Origin: Zygnema cylindricum
Lineage: Eukaryota; Streptophyta; Zygnematophyceae; Zygnematales; Zygnemataceae
Length of the DNA: 64,000 nt
Assembly: GCA_037447655.1 (NCBI GenBank)
Contig: JBBHKE010003208.1
Location: 62,001-126,000, forward strand
Reading direction: 5' to 3'
Within the stretch, counting starts at the first letter, position 1. Each line of letters starts with the position of its first letter. Below, in pieces: positions 10,292 to 21,051 of this stretch. The notes under the pieces were generated by a model, which saw only the letters and a program-made list of their open reading frames with translations, was not told where the DNA came from and searched no databases. The position numbers were made by a program, and so were the translations under genes.

Positions 10292-12168
10292 ATGGAGACC
10301 ATATAATTGCAGGTTATGGACCCAACCTCTAAGGTGCCTATATTTGATGGATCTGACGTTCTTTATTCGGAAATGATGATGGAGGGGGAACTTTTAGAGA
10401 AGCATCAATGGGGAATTGTGTCGACACAAATCTGTTGCCCATCTCCACCTGGGTTTGGAGGAACATCCTACTCTAGCATCTCCACCACCTCAGCAGGCAG
10501 AACAACTGCCACCATCACAAATGAATTGATGAGGAAGGGGAGGAGATTGTCATGGAAGGAGAAAAAGGAGGATTTGCACCTCGAGTGACACCCTTGCCAA
10601 AGACTATACTGGCAGAAGCACCACTAGCAACAACAACGGTGACAGTGGGTCATACTAAGCGGTCAGAATATGAAAATTGGAACTATAAAGACAAGGTCGC
10701 TAACTCTTAATTCTTAAAAGTGTAGTGAAAGTTATTGCTATTCCTCTTATGCATGTCAGGTCTTCATCTCAGATTTAGATATCACTAGTTAACAAGTATA
10801 AGAGTGGATCTTTACAGCAGCAACAGTTGGCAGAAAATAAGATTGCAGCCTATACTTATAAAGGAGGAAGCATGAAAAATTATTGCAATGATCTAGGAGC
10901 TTTATTTGGAGAACTAGAGAGTGCAGGTAACTCATGGTCTGAGAGACAAAGAGTAAACACCTTGATTATGAAGTTACCTGAATAGTATGAGAATATCATA
11001 AACCAGTTGCATGATATTGGAGATAGTAATTGGAATTGGGATGATACAGTGAGAATGATTTTAGTAAAAAAAGCTCAAAAGAACTTAGGAGAGGGAGTCC
11101 AAGTAATCAAGCATTGGCTGCTCGATCTGATAGGCGGAAGCGTGATGAGGAGAAAGGGAAAGATCTCTATCGAAACTTTGGAGGAAGAGGACAAGGAGGT
11201 GGCAGATTAGGACTATGCCATTTTTGCAAGAAACCAGGACACTATATGGCATATTGTGTCAAACTTACAGATCTCCGATTGAAAGATGGATAAGGAATCT
11301 GAAGGGATGGAGGAAAGAAAAATGCCTTCTTAACTCAAGTTCATGATGAAAAACAGAAGGATGCGACCGAACCGAAAAAAGAGCTTGAGGAGCTCCTTCT
11401 CAATCCGAAAACCACTGAGAAGCATGTCGACATTCCACGGAGACAAAAGTGTGCTTTCGGAGGTAAGAGGGATCCACCCGAGGAAGGGTGGATCATAGTC
11501 TCAGGAGCCTCAATGCATATGTGCAAGGATAAGAGGTGGTTTACTAAACTAAGGAAAATCCCAAGAGTTGAGATAGATTACAGAGATAGTAGACTAAAAA
11601 CCACTAGTCTCGTCGGATCTATTGAGTTAAAGGTTCTAGTTGATGGGAAAGCCTCAATTGCAACACTCTCATATGTCCTTTACATTCCACAACTTAGCAA
11701 AAACCTAGTCTCTACGGCTGTCCTAGATGAAAAGGAGTTTGAAACAGGAATAAGAAAGGAATTTTCACAGCCAGTTTTGATAATGAGGTTTATTTCATAG
11801 CTGAGATGGGTAGTCAAGGAATGTTCATAATTTTACTTTATGATAAAAATAGTGTTATTTACTCGTGTGCAAGAGATATGATGCTTTGGCACAAAAGATT
11901 GGGGCATGTGCATCTAGATAGATTAAAGAAAATGAAAAAAAAGGGAATGGTCAATGGTATTACATTTGAGGATGATGAGACCTCATATGATTACAGTGGA
12001 TGTGCCCAAAGGAAGATTCATAGACTTCCATTCCCAAAGGCAACAACTTTTAGGAGAGAGAAAGTATTGGATCTAATTCACACTGATGTTTCGGGACCTA
12101 CTAGGTATACTTCACATGGAGGGAAGTGATGGATATTAACTATCACAAATTATTCGTCTAGATACACT
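10292..12168 (+). pseudogene. Copia C gag, protease and integrase N-terminus (broken)
   Basis: Gag would start at the LTR-internal ATG (10292) and reads LQVMDPTSKVPIFDG across the PBS; an early in-frame TAA (ATA TAA at 10301-10306) breaks it. Later pieces show the Gag body (10860-11000), a CCHC knuckle CHFCKKPGHYMAYC (about 11219-11260), the protease block VSGASMHMC (near 11501; the catalytic Asp of DSG is Val here), and the GAG-pre-integrase domain MLWHKRLGHVHLD with YSGCAQRKIHRLPFP (11878-12035). The integrase then runs into element E after SSRYT at 12168 and resumes at 19730. Several stops and frameshifts make it non-functional. Confidence 0.85.
10312..10325 (+). other. Primer-binding site of copia C (half-tRNA type)
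   Basis: GGTTATGGACCCAA directly follows the LTR end CA. It is one base different from the GGTTATGGGCCCA seen in H and B. Confidence 0.75.
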
Positions 12169-12261
12169 TGTTGAAAATAATACATTTCTAGAGTATTTCT
12201 AGGTATAAATATGTTAAAAGAAAAAGAAAAGAAAAGGGCGGACAGCCTGCCTCCACCTCCA

Positions 12262-12305
12262 CTCTCTAACCCCCATACTTGTTGTAGTCAGTAAAGGTTA
12301 GAGAG
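12262..12305 (+). promoter_or_regulatory. U3 hairpin with ACTTGTTGTAGTCA loop, copia E
   Basis: CTCTCTAACC/GGTTAGAGAG, perfect 10-bp stem, loop of 24 nt. In the 3' LTR (18811-18856) the stem has changed to CTCTCTAT/ATAGAGAG while the loop word is kept. Confidence 0.8.
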
Positions 12306-12372
12306 ACTGGTTCAGCCATGGCTGCCTTAGTTCAGCACAAAGGACTAAAGAGTGACTAATGTCACTCTCAAC

Positions 12373-12446
12373 AAAAGGTTGAGTCCGACAGGACTCGAAC
12401 CTCCGACCGGTAGAGTACGGCGTAGACGGTAGCTCTAACGAGTTTA
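12373..12446 (-). promoter_or_regulatory. tRNA-like module antisense in copia E 5' LTR
   Basis: On the minus strand: A-box-like AAACTCGTTAGAGC (from 12446 down), perfect B box GGTTCGAGTCC (12391-12401) and TTTT at 12373-12376. The 3' LTR copy (18924-19000) has a better D loop, AAACTGGTTAAAGC, with the same B box and T-run. Confidence 0.7.
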
Positions 12447-12918
12447 TCGTAGAAGTCCGTTAAGTTACATAGGGTTTAAATTGTATTTAATGTTAAACGT
12501 AGTTTTGTAACCAATTAACCGAAATGTTAACAAAGGAACATAGAAACAGTTAAAGTTTCACTACATTTGTTTCGACGGCCAACATTTAATGTCAGAATTA
12601 ATATGACGGCATACATCACTGCCGAGATCGCGGAATGATCACTTTGACGTTTATGGACGTGGCATAACCTGGCGCCGCGTGGAAGGATGACATTCGGTCG
12701 CTGGAATTCCGGAGAACATACGGACGAGTGGAAAAGTGGCACGCGTCCACCCAGTGGCATTATCGTACAAAGGCCGTACAAAAAGGACATCGGCCGTAAT
12801 ACCTTTCTGTACTTTACAGTCATCTGATTGGTTCGTACCGCAGTAAATAGGGGTTGTGAGAGGGGTTCAGGACTTAGGAAAATTTGGTAGGTAGTCACCT
12901 CTCTCCAAGAGAGCTTTG

Positions 12919-12926
12919 TATATAAT
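12919..12926 (+). promoter_or_regulatory. TATA-like box of copia E
   Basis: TATATAAT just downstream of the CTCTCTCCAAGAGAG hairpin. The equivalent site in H is TATATAAAA. It places the probable transcript start about 190 bp before the LTR end, so the gag ATG would lie in the RNA leader. Confidence 0.55.
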
Positions 12927-13010
12927 TGGCATTTTTGTCGGCTCATAACTTATCAGTTGGTTGGCCGTTTTCAGTGATTCTTTTTGCTACGAACTCAGGG
13001 AAGTCCAAGT

Positions 13011-13024
13011 TGCACAAGGGTGCA
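13011..13024 (+). promoter_or_regulatory. ARGG-loop hairpin in U5 of copia E
   Basis: TGCAC-AAGG-GTGCA, perfect 5-bp stem; same position and loop class as in the other families but a different stem. Confidence 0.75.
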
Positions 13025-13140
13025 GTCAAACTGTCAATTTGCCTTGTAGGGCAGGAATGGTTGTGGCTTGAAGTGGGTGAGTTAAAAACTATCTAAAGGC
13101 TTCCTGTATTATTTGGTCGAATGGAGGACACAGAATTGCA

Positions 13141-13154
13141 GGTTATGACCCCAC
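13141..13154 (+). other. Primer-binding site of copia E (half-tRNA type)
   Basis: GGTTATGACCCCAC follows the LTR end. It encodes Gag residues after MEDTEL. Confidence 0.7.
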
Positions 13155-13395
13155 CCTCTAAGGTGCCCACCTTCAATGGATCTGGGTTCATCTATTGGAA
13201 AACCATGATGATGGGGGCTTTGTGCGAAAAACGATAATGAGGTATCGTCAGTGGACAAGTGAAACGTCCACCTTCGGGAACTCCGCCACGATTTGGAGGA
13301 GTAAGCTATCTTGCAGCAGCGACGGCTTCCGCGGAGGAGGCACATGATGGGGATAGCTGTGTATCCCAAAAGGGGAAAGGGAAGGAGACGTCCCT

Positions 13396-14634
13396 TGTTG
13401 TCCATAGCCATTTTCAGCCATGGATTTACCCTTGGAAGCACCACAGACTACCCAAAAACAACTTACTTTGAATCAACACAGAATTCTACAGAAATGACAA
13501 AACAAGCTGAAACTCTAAATAGAGTTATTTTTAAGGCTAGAAAATGATCTCACAAAGATTAAGACAAAAATAATAAACAGAGTGATCACATCATCTAGTC
13601 AAAGTTGCAGAAAAAACAGTCTGCCAGAACTTTGATAAAACCGACAACTTCACAATAAAGTTACACACAGACCAGACACATAATAGGTCTGAAAATCTGT
13701 TTCAATGTAGAAAATAAAAGGAGGAACATACATGCAAAATTTCACATAATTTTGCCAACAGATCTGAGAGCAATACTCAGACAAAATTACCAAAAATGAC
13801 CATAAACAGTTTTAGGTCCAAAAAGTTCCTAAGTGCGGAAAATGACTGAATCCTACTCATATACACTGAATCCTATGCTGAGCGTACGGAGGAATACCAG
13901 CCGTACGGTGACTACCTAACACAAACTACCTAACACAAGTTACGTCATACAAAAAGAATCATACACTAATCAACTAACCACATAAAGACATAAATTTGCT
14001 AAACTGAATATTAACAAAGGAGTAGGATTCTGTATGCCACGTCATTTGTCGTGTATGTGGTCCACACGGATCAGTATTTGTCGACGGTCTCCGTCCGCCG
14101 TGTCCATATTAGATTCGGCACCATAAACAAATCTCCATGTGCCATTTCGTCCTCAAGTGTATTTATGCACCAACAAGTGGATATTTTGGAGTGTCTTCTT
14201 TCTTGTAGTGACATGTGTCTTGGGAGTGTATACAAAGGTGAACTCCCTACCAAGCTATTGTAAAATCAATTTTGGTGTGTAATGAACCGAACTTACAACC
14301 AAACATATGTTAAGTTGTGAAACTCTCTCTCCCTCACACTCGAGGCATAGAGAGGACTAAAGCTTTCCAAAACAACACCGTACGAACGGCGTACACTTAA
14401 AAACATTTCGAATATTAAACATCGGATTGCTTCGCGATCCGCCGTTCATTTCCTATGCTTGTTCGCGCAACTCAATTAGTCCTTTACGTCCCTTTAAATT
14501 TATCCGTGCATTTACTCCCCCAATCCGTAAATCCATTCGAACTTCCACATTAAATCCAATTAATAAGTTACGCACGAAACCTCGCGTGCGCACAAAATGT
14601 TGCTTACGCACGAAACTTAATTTTCAAAACAACA
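13396..14634. mobile_element. Solo LTR, family G (copy 1)
   Basis: 1239 bp, TGTTGTCCATAGCC ... TTTCAAAACAACA, flanked by a perfect TCCCT duplication (13391-13395 and 14635-14639). A second copy lies at 21794. It has no copia-type hairpins or tRNA-like module and is unrelated by eye to the other LTRs. Orientation is unknown. Confidence 0.85.
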
Positions 14635-15227
14635 TCCCTCACCCCTATTGCCACGGCACCAGGAGCGGCGACCGTGAAGACCGTGGAGAACGATACTAAA
14701 ATGTGGGAAGACGTAAACATGGCTGCCAAGAACATCATTCTAAGGCATCTCACTCAAGCTTTGACCACCCCTCACCTTCACATTTACAAGGCCGAGGAGT
14801 TGTGGGTGAGTTTGGTGGAGATCTATAGAGCTGGTACTATTCAGGAGCTCCAGTTGGTTGAGCAAAAGCTAGTGAGTTACAATTACAAAGGAGGAAAGAT
14901 GTTAGATTAATGTAAAGATCTTTTTTATTTGTATATGGAGATGGAAAAGGCTGGATGGACAGGTACAATGAAATTAAAAGTTAACACTCTCATCATGAAG
15001 TTACTAGATGAGTATGAGAACATAGTGTACCAAGTACGAAAATGATTGATAGTTCATGGAAGTGGAATACTGTGGTCCGGATGATACTTGTGCAGGAAAA
15101 CACCAGGAAGATTAGGAGAGGAGGAAAGAGCATTCAAGCTCTGAGGGGACCGATGGGGGAAGGACCCAAAGAAATCGTACAAAAAGGAAAGAGATCACTT
15201 TGGTGGACCCAAGCTCCTTAAGGGCCT

Positions 15228-18200
15228 TTGTCATTTTTGCAAAAAGACGTGAAAATTAATCGCGGATTGTGTCAAGCTTTCGGAGCTGTTGCTCTAAGTG
15301 AACCGTGGAGGGGGTTCTTCCGAAGGAAGAAAAAGGCACTTGTGGTCACAAAAGTGACAGGAGAAACCGAGGATGAGTCTTACAAGGAGGATGAGGAGCT
15401 TCTTTTTTACGACAGTCTGGAGGAGAAAGAGATCCCTCGGAGACAGAAGTGTGCCCTTGGAGCAATCCGGGAAGCTCCACAGGAAGGATGGATCATCGAC
15501 TCAGGTGCATCGATGCATATGTGTCGTGATAATGAACACTTCACTAAGCTAAGAAAGATCCCTATTGTAGAGATAGAGAATGGGGATGGGAGAGTAATTA
15601 CTATAGATTTAGTGGGGTCATTAGATCTGAAAGTCTTAGTGGAGGGTAAAACTTCTATACTCACATTCTCAAATGTACTCTACATTCCTCGACTGAGTAA
15701 AAATCTTGTCTCTACGTCTGTGTTAAATCACAAAGAGTTTGATACCTTCACTAGAAAGGGTGTCTTTAGAGCTAAGTTTAGGGATGAAGTTTACTTCACA
15801 ACAGATAAGGGTAGCCAAGGAATGTATAGGCTTAACCTGAGTAATGAAAAGATGAATGCTTACTATGTTGGTGTTCCTAAGGTGATGATTAGGCATAAAC
15901 GATTGGGGCATGTGCATTTTGATAGGTTGAGTGAAATGAAAAAGCTTGGGGTAGTAGAAGGCATTCAGTTTGGGGATAATGAAATGATTGATGATTTTAG
16001 TGGCTGTGCTCAAGGTAAGGCTCACAGACTTCCCTTTCCCAAAGCCGCCACATATAGAGGTGAGAAAGTATTAGATCTAGACCACAGAGATATCTGGGGA
16101 CCTGCAAAAGTGCCTTCGGTTAGAGGAAAGAGGTTTATGTTGACAATAACCGATGAGTGGTCTAGATACTCTAGAGTCTACTTCCTAAAAACAAAGTTTG
16201 AAAAAACAACTTACTTCAAAGAATATAAAGTTTGGAGTGAGAAGTTGCATGGAACCCCCATTAAGAGGATAAAGAGTGATAATGGGGGGGAATATACCTC
16301 TAACCTGTTTGAGGAATACTTGAGAGATGAGGGAGTTCAGCACCAGAAAACTATACCATAGAACTCGGAACAAAATGGGGTAGCTGAGAGGTTGAACCGA
16401 ACACTAAGTATCGTGCATGAAGTATGTTGGGCGACAAGAAAATAGGAAAGAGATTTTGAGCCGAGGCCATGAACTCAGCCAACTACATTAAGAATAGAGT
16501 CTTTACCTCAGCTGTAAAGGGAATGACACCTTATGAGAGAAGGGTGGGAAGGAAACCAAATATCTCTCACCTTAAAGTATCCGGTAGCCAAGTTTACAGT
16601 CTTGACACGGATAAGAAAAACTGGAAACTTGATGTTAAGGGAAAACCTCAATACTTTGTAGGATATGATGAGGATGTCAAGGGATATAGAGTCTATGACT
16701 TAGCAAAAAGAGATATCATTCTGGTCAAACACCTAGTTGTCATGGATGAAGGGAAGCCATTTGACCCCTTTAAATATACCAAGAAGATAAGAATCAGATT
16801 TGAGTTTGAAGGTGAAGAGGACTCCGTCTTTCTTGAAACGGACATGAGTGAAAGAAGTATTTGAGATTCAGGCGAGATCCAAGACACTGGAGATCCACCG
16901 GAAACCTCACATATTCCTATGGACTTCGAGGAGACAAAAGAGGAGGAATCCGAACCGACTTCCATGGATTGGGGAGCCGATGAGACAGTAAGGAGAAATC
17001 CAAGACTTCCCTCCATCCCAGCTTCGGAGTTCGAAGGGGGGAGAAGGAGCAACAAACGAATTCAAAAAAAACAGGCCGCTCATAAAGTAACTAAGTTATC
17101 TCACAGAGATGAGCCTCAGTCATACTCGGAGGCGGTAAACAGTCTGGAGAAAGACAGATGGATTAGAGCCTTAAATGATGAGATGGCCTCTATCATGGAA
17201 ATAAATACTTGGGAACTAGCGGACTGTCCTCCGGACAGAAAAACTGATTGGTTGTACATGGGTGTTTAAACTAAAACTGAAACCAGATAATACCATTGAG
17301 AGATATAAGGCTCGTTTGGTGAAAAAAGGGTTCACCCAAAAAGAGGGGATTGACTATGAGGAGACCTTTGCTCTAGTTGTTCCGTTCCCATTAGTAAGGA
17401 TTCTCCTCAATCTAGCAGCAGTGGAAGACATGGAAATACACCAGATGGATATTAAGACTGCCTTTCTTAATGGTGAGTTAAAGGAAGAGATTTTCATGAG
17501 GTATCTAGAGGGATTTGTGGAGGAAGGAGAAGAGAGCAAAGTGTGCAGACTCATAAAGTCCTTATATGGACTTAAGCAGGCTCCTCGACAGTGGAATAAG
17601 AAACTAGATGAGTTTCTCACCGGTCTAGGATATATCCGGATTAGTACTGACCATTCTATCAATATGTTTGAGGATGAGAATGGTGTCATATGTTATTGCA
17701 ATCTATGTGGATGATCTCCTAGTGCTTAGTAAGTCTTTGGAAAATATGAATAGGCTAAAAAAAGATCTTAGAAGCAGATTTGATATGAAGGATTTAGGAG
17801 AGGCAAAATAAATTTTGGGGATCCAAATGAGGAGATAGAGGGGGAAAAGGATTATCAGACTTACTAAGAAAGAAGCAATAGGTAATATGCTTGAGAAATT
17901 CTAGATAGAAAAGACTAATAGTTGTACCACTCCCATGGACTTGAAAAAAGTAGGTAATAGGAGTGTAGAAAAAGGAGTGATGATCTTAGATGATCAGTTG
18001 AGTCTAGAAGGGAGAGAGTTTATCAAATCTATCCCTTATAGACAAATCGTAGTAAGTTTGATCTATTTTATGAACTGTACCAGGCCGGACATAGCGGCAG
18101 CAGTTGGAGTACTCAGTAGGAGTCATAATGATCCTAAGAAGAGAGTCTGAGAGGCAACCAAAAGAGTCATGAGATATCTGGTGGAAACCAAAGAGTTATG

Positions 18201-18706
18201 GTTGCATTTGGGATGGGAGTAGACTGACATCACTACTTCGAGTGATGCCAGTTATGGGGCAAACCTATGACAAGATGCACTTCTGGGTACGTGTTCTATG
18301 TGAGGGAAGGTGCTTGCCGTTGGTTCGTAAGCAACAAAAGGTTGTTGCTCAGTCTACTATGGAACTGAGCACATGGCCTCTTATTCTACTGTGAAAGAAA
18401 TGATTCTACTGGGTCAAGTCCTTGTTGCAAGATCTGGGGTATATGAAGGAGGGAGTGCATGAAGTGTTTTGTGATAATCAAGCTGCCATTCCAATTAAAG
18501 CTAATCCAAAACATCATTTCAAAGCTAAACATATGGACATAAGATTGGGTTTTATGAGGGAAAAAGTTGAGAATAAGATTGTGAATCTTGTATATAGATC
18601 TGATGAGAAAATGGTGGCTGATATGATGACAAAACCTGTGCCCTCTCCTAAATTGAAATATTGCAGAGAAAAATGTGGACTACAACTGAAGTTAATATTA
18701 GACTAG
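15228..18706 (+). pseudogene. Copia E Pol: protease, integrase, RT, RNase H (broken)
   Basis: Protease IIDSGASMHMC near 15490, intact at the active Asp. GAG-pre-integrase HKRLGHVHFDRL with FSGCAQGKAHRLPFP. Integrase core with DNGGEY near 16280 and, after an in-frame TAG at 16359, NGVAERLNRT. Then come the KPNISHLKV and GYDEDVKGYRVYDL segments, RT N-terminus LVKKGFTQKEGIDYEETFA (17310-17370), QMDIKTAFLNGEL and LYGLKQAPRQWN. YVDD is present only in a shifted frame at about 17705. RNase H tail CDNQAAIPIKANPKHHFKAKH is at 18468-18530. The longest open piece is 15228-16361 (377 codons). The order protease-integrase-RT-RNase H defines Ty1/copia. Confidence 0.9.
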
Positions 18707-18719
18707 AGAATAAGGAGAG

Positions 18720-19724
18720 TGTTGACATTAATAGATTTCTAGAGTATTTTCTAGGCATGAATATATTAGTATAAAAGGAAAAAAAAGGGCGGACAACGTG
18801 CCTCCACCTCCTCTCTATAACCCCCATACTTGTTGTAGTCACTAAAGGATAGAGAGAGTGGTTGAGCCATGGCTCCCTTAGTTCAGCAGGAAGGACTAAA
18901 AAGTGACTAATGTCACTCTCAACAAAAGGTTGAGTCTGGCAGGACTCGAACCTCCGACCAGTAGAGTACGGCGTAGTTGGTTGCTTTAACCAGTTTGTCG
19001 TAGAAGTCCATTAAGTTACATAGGGTTTGAATTGTATTTAATGTTATACGTAGTTTTGTAACCAATAAACTGAAAAGTAAACAAAGGAACATAGAAATAG
19101 TTAAAGTTTCAGTGCGGAAGTCATTTCGCACGAAACAAATGAATCCGATATTTGTTTCGACGACCAACATTTAATGTCAGAATTTATCTCACGCATACAT
19201 CACTGCCGAGATCGCGGAATGATCACTTTGGCGTTTATGGACGTGGCATGACATGGCGCCGCGTGGAAGGATGAAATTCGGTCGCGGGAATTTTGGAGAA
19301 CATACGGACGAGTGGAAAAGTGACACGTGTCCACTCAGTGGCTTTGTCCTACACAGGCCGTACAGAAAAGACATCGGCTGTAAAACCTTTATGTACTTTA
19401 CAGTCATGTGATTGGTTTGTACCTCAGTAGATAGGGGTTGTGAGAGGGGTTTAGGACTTAGGAAAATTTGGTAGGTAGTCACCTCTCTCCAAGAGAGCTT
19501 TGTATAAAATTGGCATTTTTGCCAGCTCATAACTTATCGGTTGGTTGGCCGTTTTCAGTGATTCTTTTTGCTACGGACTCAGGGGAGTCTAAGCTGCAAA
19601 GGGTTAAAGTCAAACTCTCTGTTTGCCTTCTTGGACAGCAGTGGTTGTGGCTTGAAGTGGGTTAGTTAAAAACTTTCTAGAGGCTTCCTATCTTCTGTAG
19701 TCTAATGGAGGACTCAAAATTGCA
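18720..19724 (+). repeat. 3' LTR of copia E
   Basis: TGTTGACATTAATAG ... CAAAATTGCA, 1005 bp. Hairpin at 18811-18856, antisense tRNA-like module at 18924-19000. It diverges clearly from the 5' LTR, so the insertion is not recent. Confidence 0.9.
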
Positions 19725-19729
19725 ACACT

Positions 19730-21051
19730 AAGGTTTACTTCCTGAGACATAAGTTAGATGTATTGAGATGTTTTAAAGTATACAAAGTATGGAGTGAAAA
19801 ATTACATGAAACCTCAATAAAAGAGATAAGAAGTGATAATGGGAAAGAATACACCTCAAGAGAAATTGAGGAATTTCTTAAAGAATAAGGAATTCATCAT
19901 GAGAAAACTGTTCCTTATAATCCGAAACAAAATGGAGTAGCTGAAAGAGTTAATAGAACTTTAGGGGATATGTATAGAAGTATGTTAACTGATAAGAGGA
20001 TAGGATTGCAATTTTGGGCCGAGTCAATAAATTATGCTAACCACATCAAAAATAGAGTCATAACTTTAGCAAATAAAGAGGAAACTCCATATGAGAGGTG
20101 GACAGGAAAAAAACCAGATTTGTCTAGTTTGAGAGTGTTCAGAAGTCAAGTCTACAATTTGGATTCCAGTAAGACTAAATGAAAAATTGAGGGAAGAGGG
20201 AAACCGGGATATCTTGTAGGATATGATGAGAGCACAAAAGGATACCGAGTGTATGACTTAAAAAAGAGAGATACCATTTTGGTAAAACACATAGTGGTGA
20301 TCAATGAAATAAATTCCATTGATCCATTCAAATATAATAAGGAAGCAAATATCAGATTTGAACCGGATCGGTTTTCTGACCTTAACTTTGGAAATGAAGA
20401 AAAATAGGGGGTAAAAGAAAAAATTGTAAAGTTATTGAAGGAGAAGGAGGAAATGACAACAACCGAGGTAACACCACAATATGAAGTGGAAACCGATGAG
20501 CAGCTTGTTAAGGCACCGAATTTGGAAGATAGGGGAGCTGAAGATATTATGAAACAGAATCCGACGATGCCTTCCATACCGACCTTAGACTTTGAAAGAG
20601 GAAGAAGAAGTAGTAAACGACTTCAAGAACGACAAACAAACAACAAACTCACAAAGATGTCGCATCCGGATGAACCTCAAACATACTTAGAGGCCATAAA
20701 TACCCCAGATAGTGGCCGGTGGATCACGACTATAAATGAAGAAATGGCCTCCATCATGGAAGCCAATACATGGGAGTTCGCAGATTGTCCCCTAGACCAA
20801 AAACCAATTGGGTGTAAGTGGGTTTTTAAACTTAAACTAAACCCAAATAATACCATTGAAAGATACAAAGCTAGGTTGGTTGCTAAAGGTTATACTCAGA
20901 AAGAAGGAATAGACCATGAAGAAACCTTTGCACTGGTAGTCAAATTTCCCTTTGTCACAATTCCCTTAAGTTTAGCCGCAGCAAACGATAAGGAAATCCA
21001 CCAGATGGATATGAAGACCGCCTTCCTACACGGAGAGTTAGAAGAAAAAAT
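19730..21051 (+). pseudogene. Copia C Pol, middle part (integrase to RT N-terminus)
   Basis: Continues element C after E. KVYFL is followed by degraded sequence, then VWSEKLHETSIKEIRSDNG, NGVAERVNRTLGD, GYDESTKGYRVYDLKKRD, a long acidic linker and the RT start NTWEFADCPLDQKPIGCKW, KARLVAKGYTQKEGIDHEETFA and QMDMKTAFLHGELEEK. Cut by copia B at 21051 and resumed at 28779 (IYMKQLEGF). At least three in-frame stops. Confidence 0.88.

Larger units (their letters stand above)
7173..10311 (+). repeat. 5' LTR of copia C, expanded
   Basis: 3139 bp, or about 2140 bp after removing solo LTR D and its 5-bp duplication; the 3' LTR is only 886 bp. The excess is three extra copies of a 418-419-bp unit. Ends TGTTGAAAAGAG ... 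ATAATTGCA, with ATG at 10292 exactly 20 nt before the end. CTCTCTCTAAGAGAGCT and a weak TATAAAGG lie about 240 bp before the end. Confidence 0.85.
12169..13140 (+). repeat. 5' LTR of copia E
   Basis: TGTTGAAAATAATACATTTC ... CAGAATTGCA. In order: U3 hairpin (12262-12305), antisense tRNA-like module (12373-12446), CTCTCTCCAAGAGAG with TATATAAT (12919-12926), ARGG hairpin (13011-13024) and the gag ATG at 13121, 20 nt before the end. Confidence 0.9.
13121..15240 (+). pseudogene. Copia E gag (split by solo LTR G1)
   Basis: Starts at an ATG inside the LTR and reads MEDTELQVMTPPSKVPTF through the PBS, then FNGSGFIYWKTMMMGALCEKR, an in-frame stop and GIVSGQVKRPP. The frame is cut at 13395 by solo LTR G1 and resumes after 14640 with ENDTKMWEDVNMAAKNIILRH and the AEELWVSLVEIYRAGTIQE block (UBN2-type copia Gag). 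A CCHC-like CHFCKKT at 15225 is damaged. Nonfunctional. Confidence 0.85.
12169..19724 (+). mobile_element. Copia retrotransposon E (plus), full length, inserted in copia C
   Basis: LTRs 12169-13140 (972 bp) and 18720-19724 (1005 bp). Perfect ACACT duplication at 12164-12168 and 19725-19729, with the integrase reading frame of C continuing across it (SSRYT then KVYFL). PBS GGTTATGACCCCA at 13141; purine tract GAGAATAAGGAGAG at 18706-18719. It contains solo LTR G1 in gag. Pol is broken by several frameshifts and stops. Confidence 0.93.
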
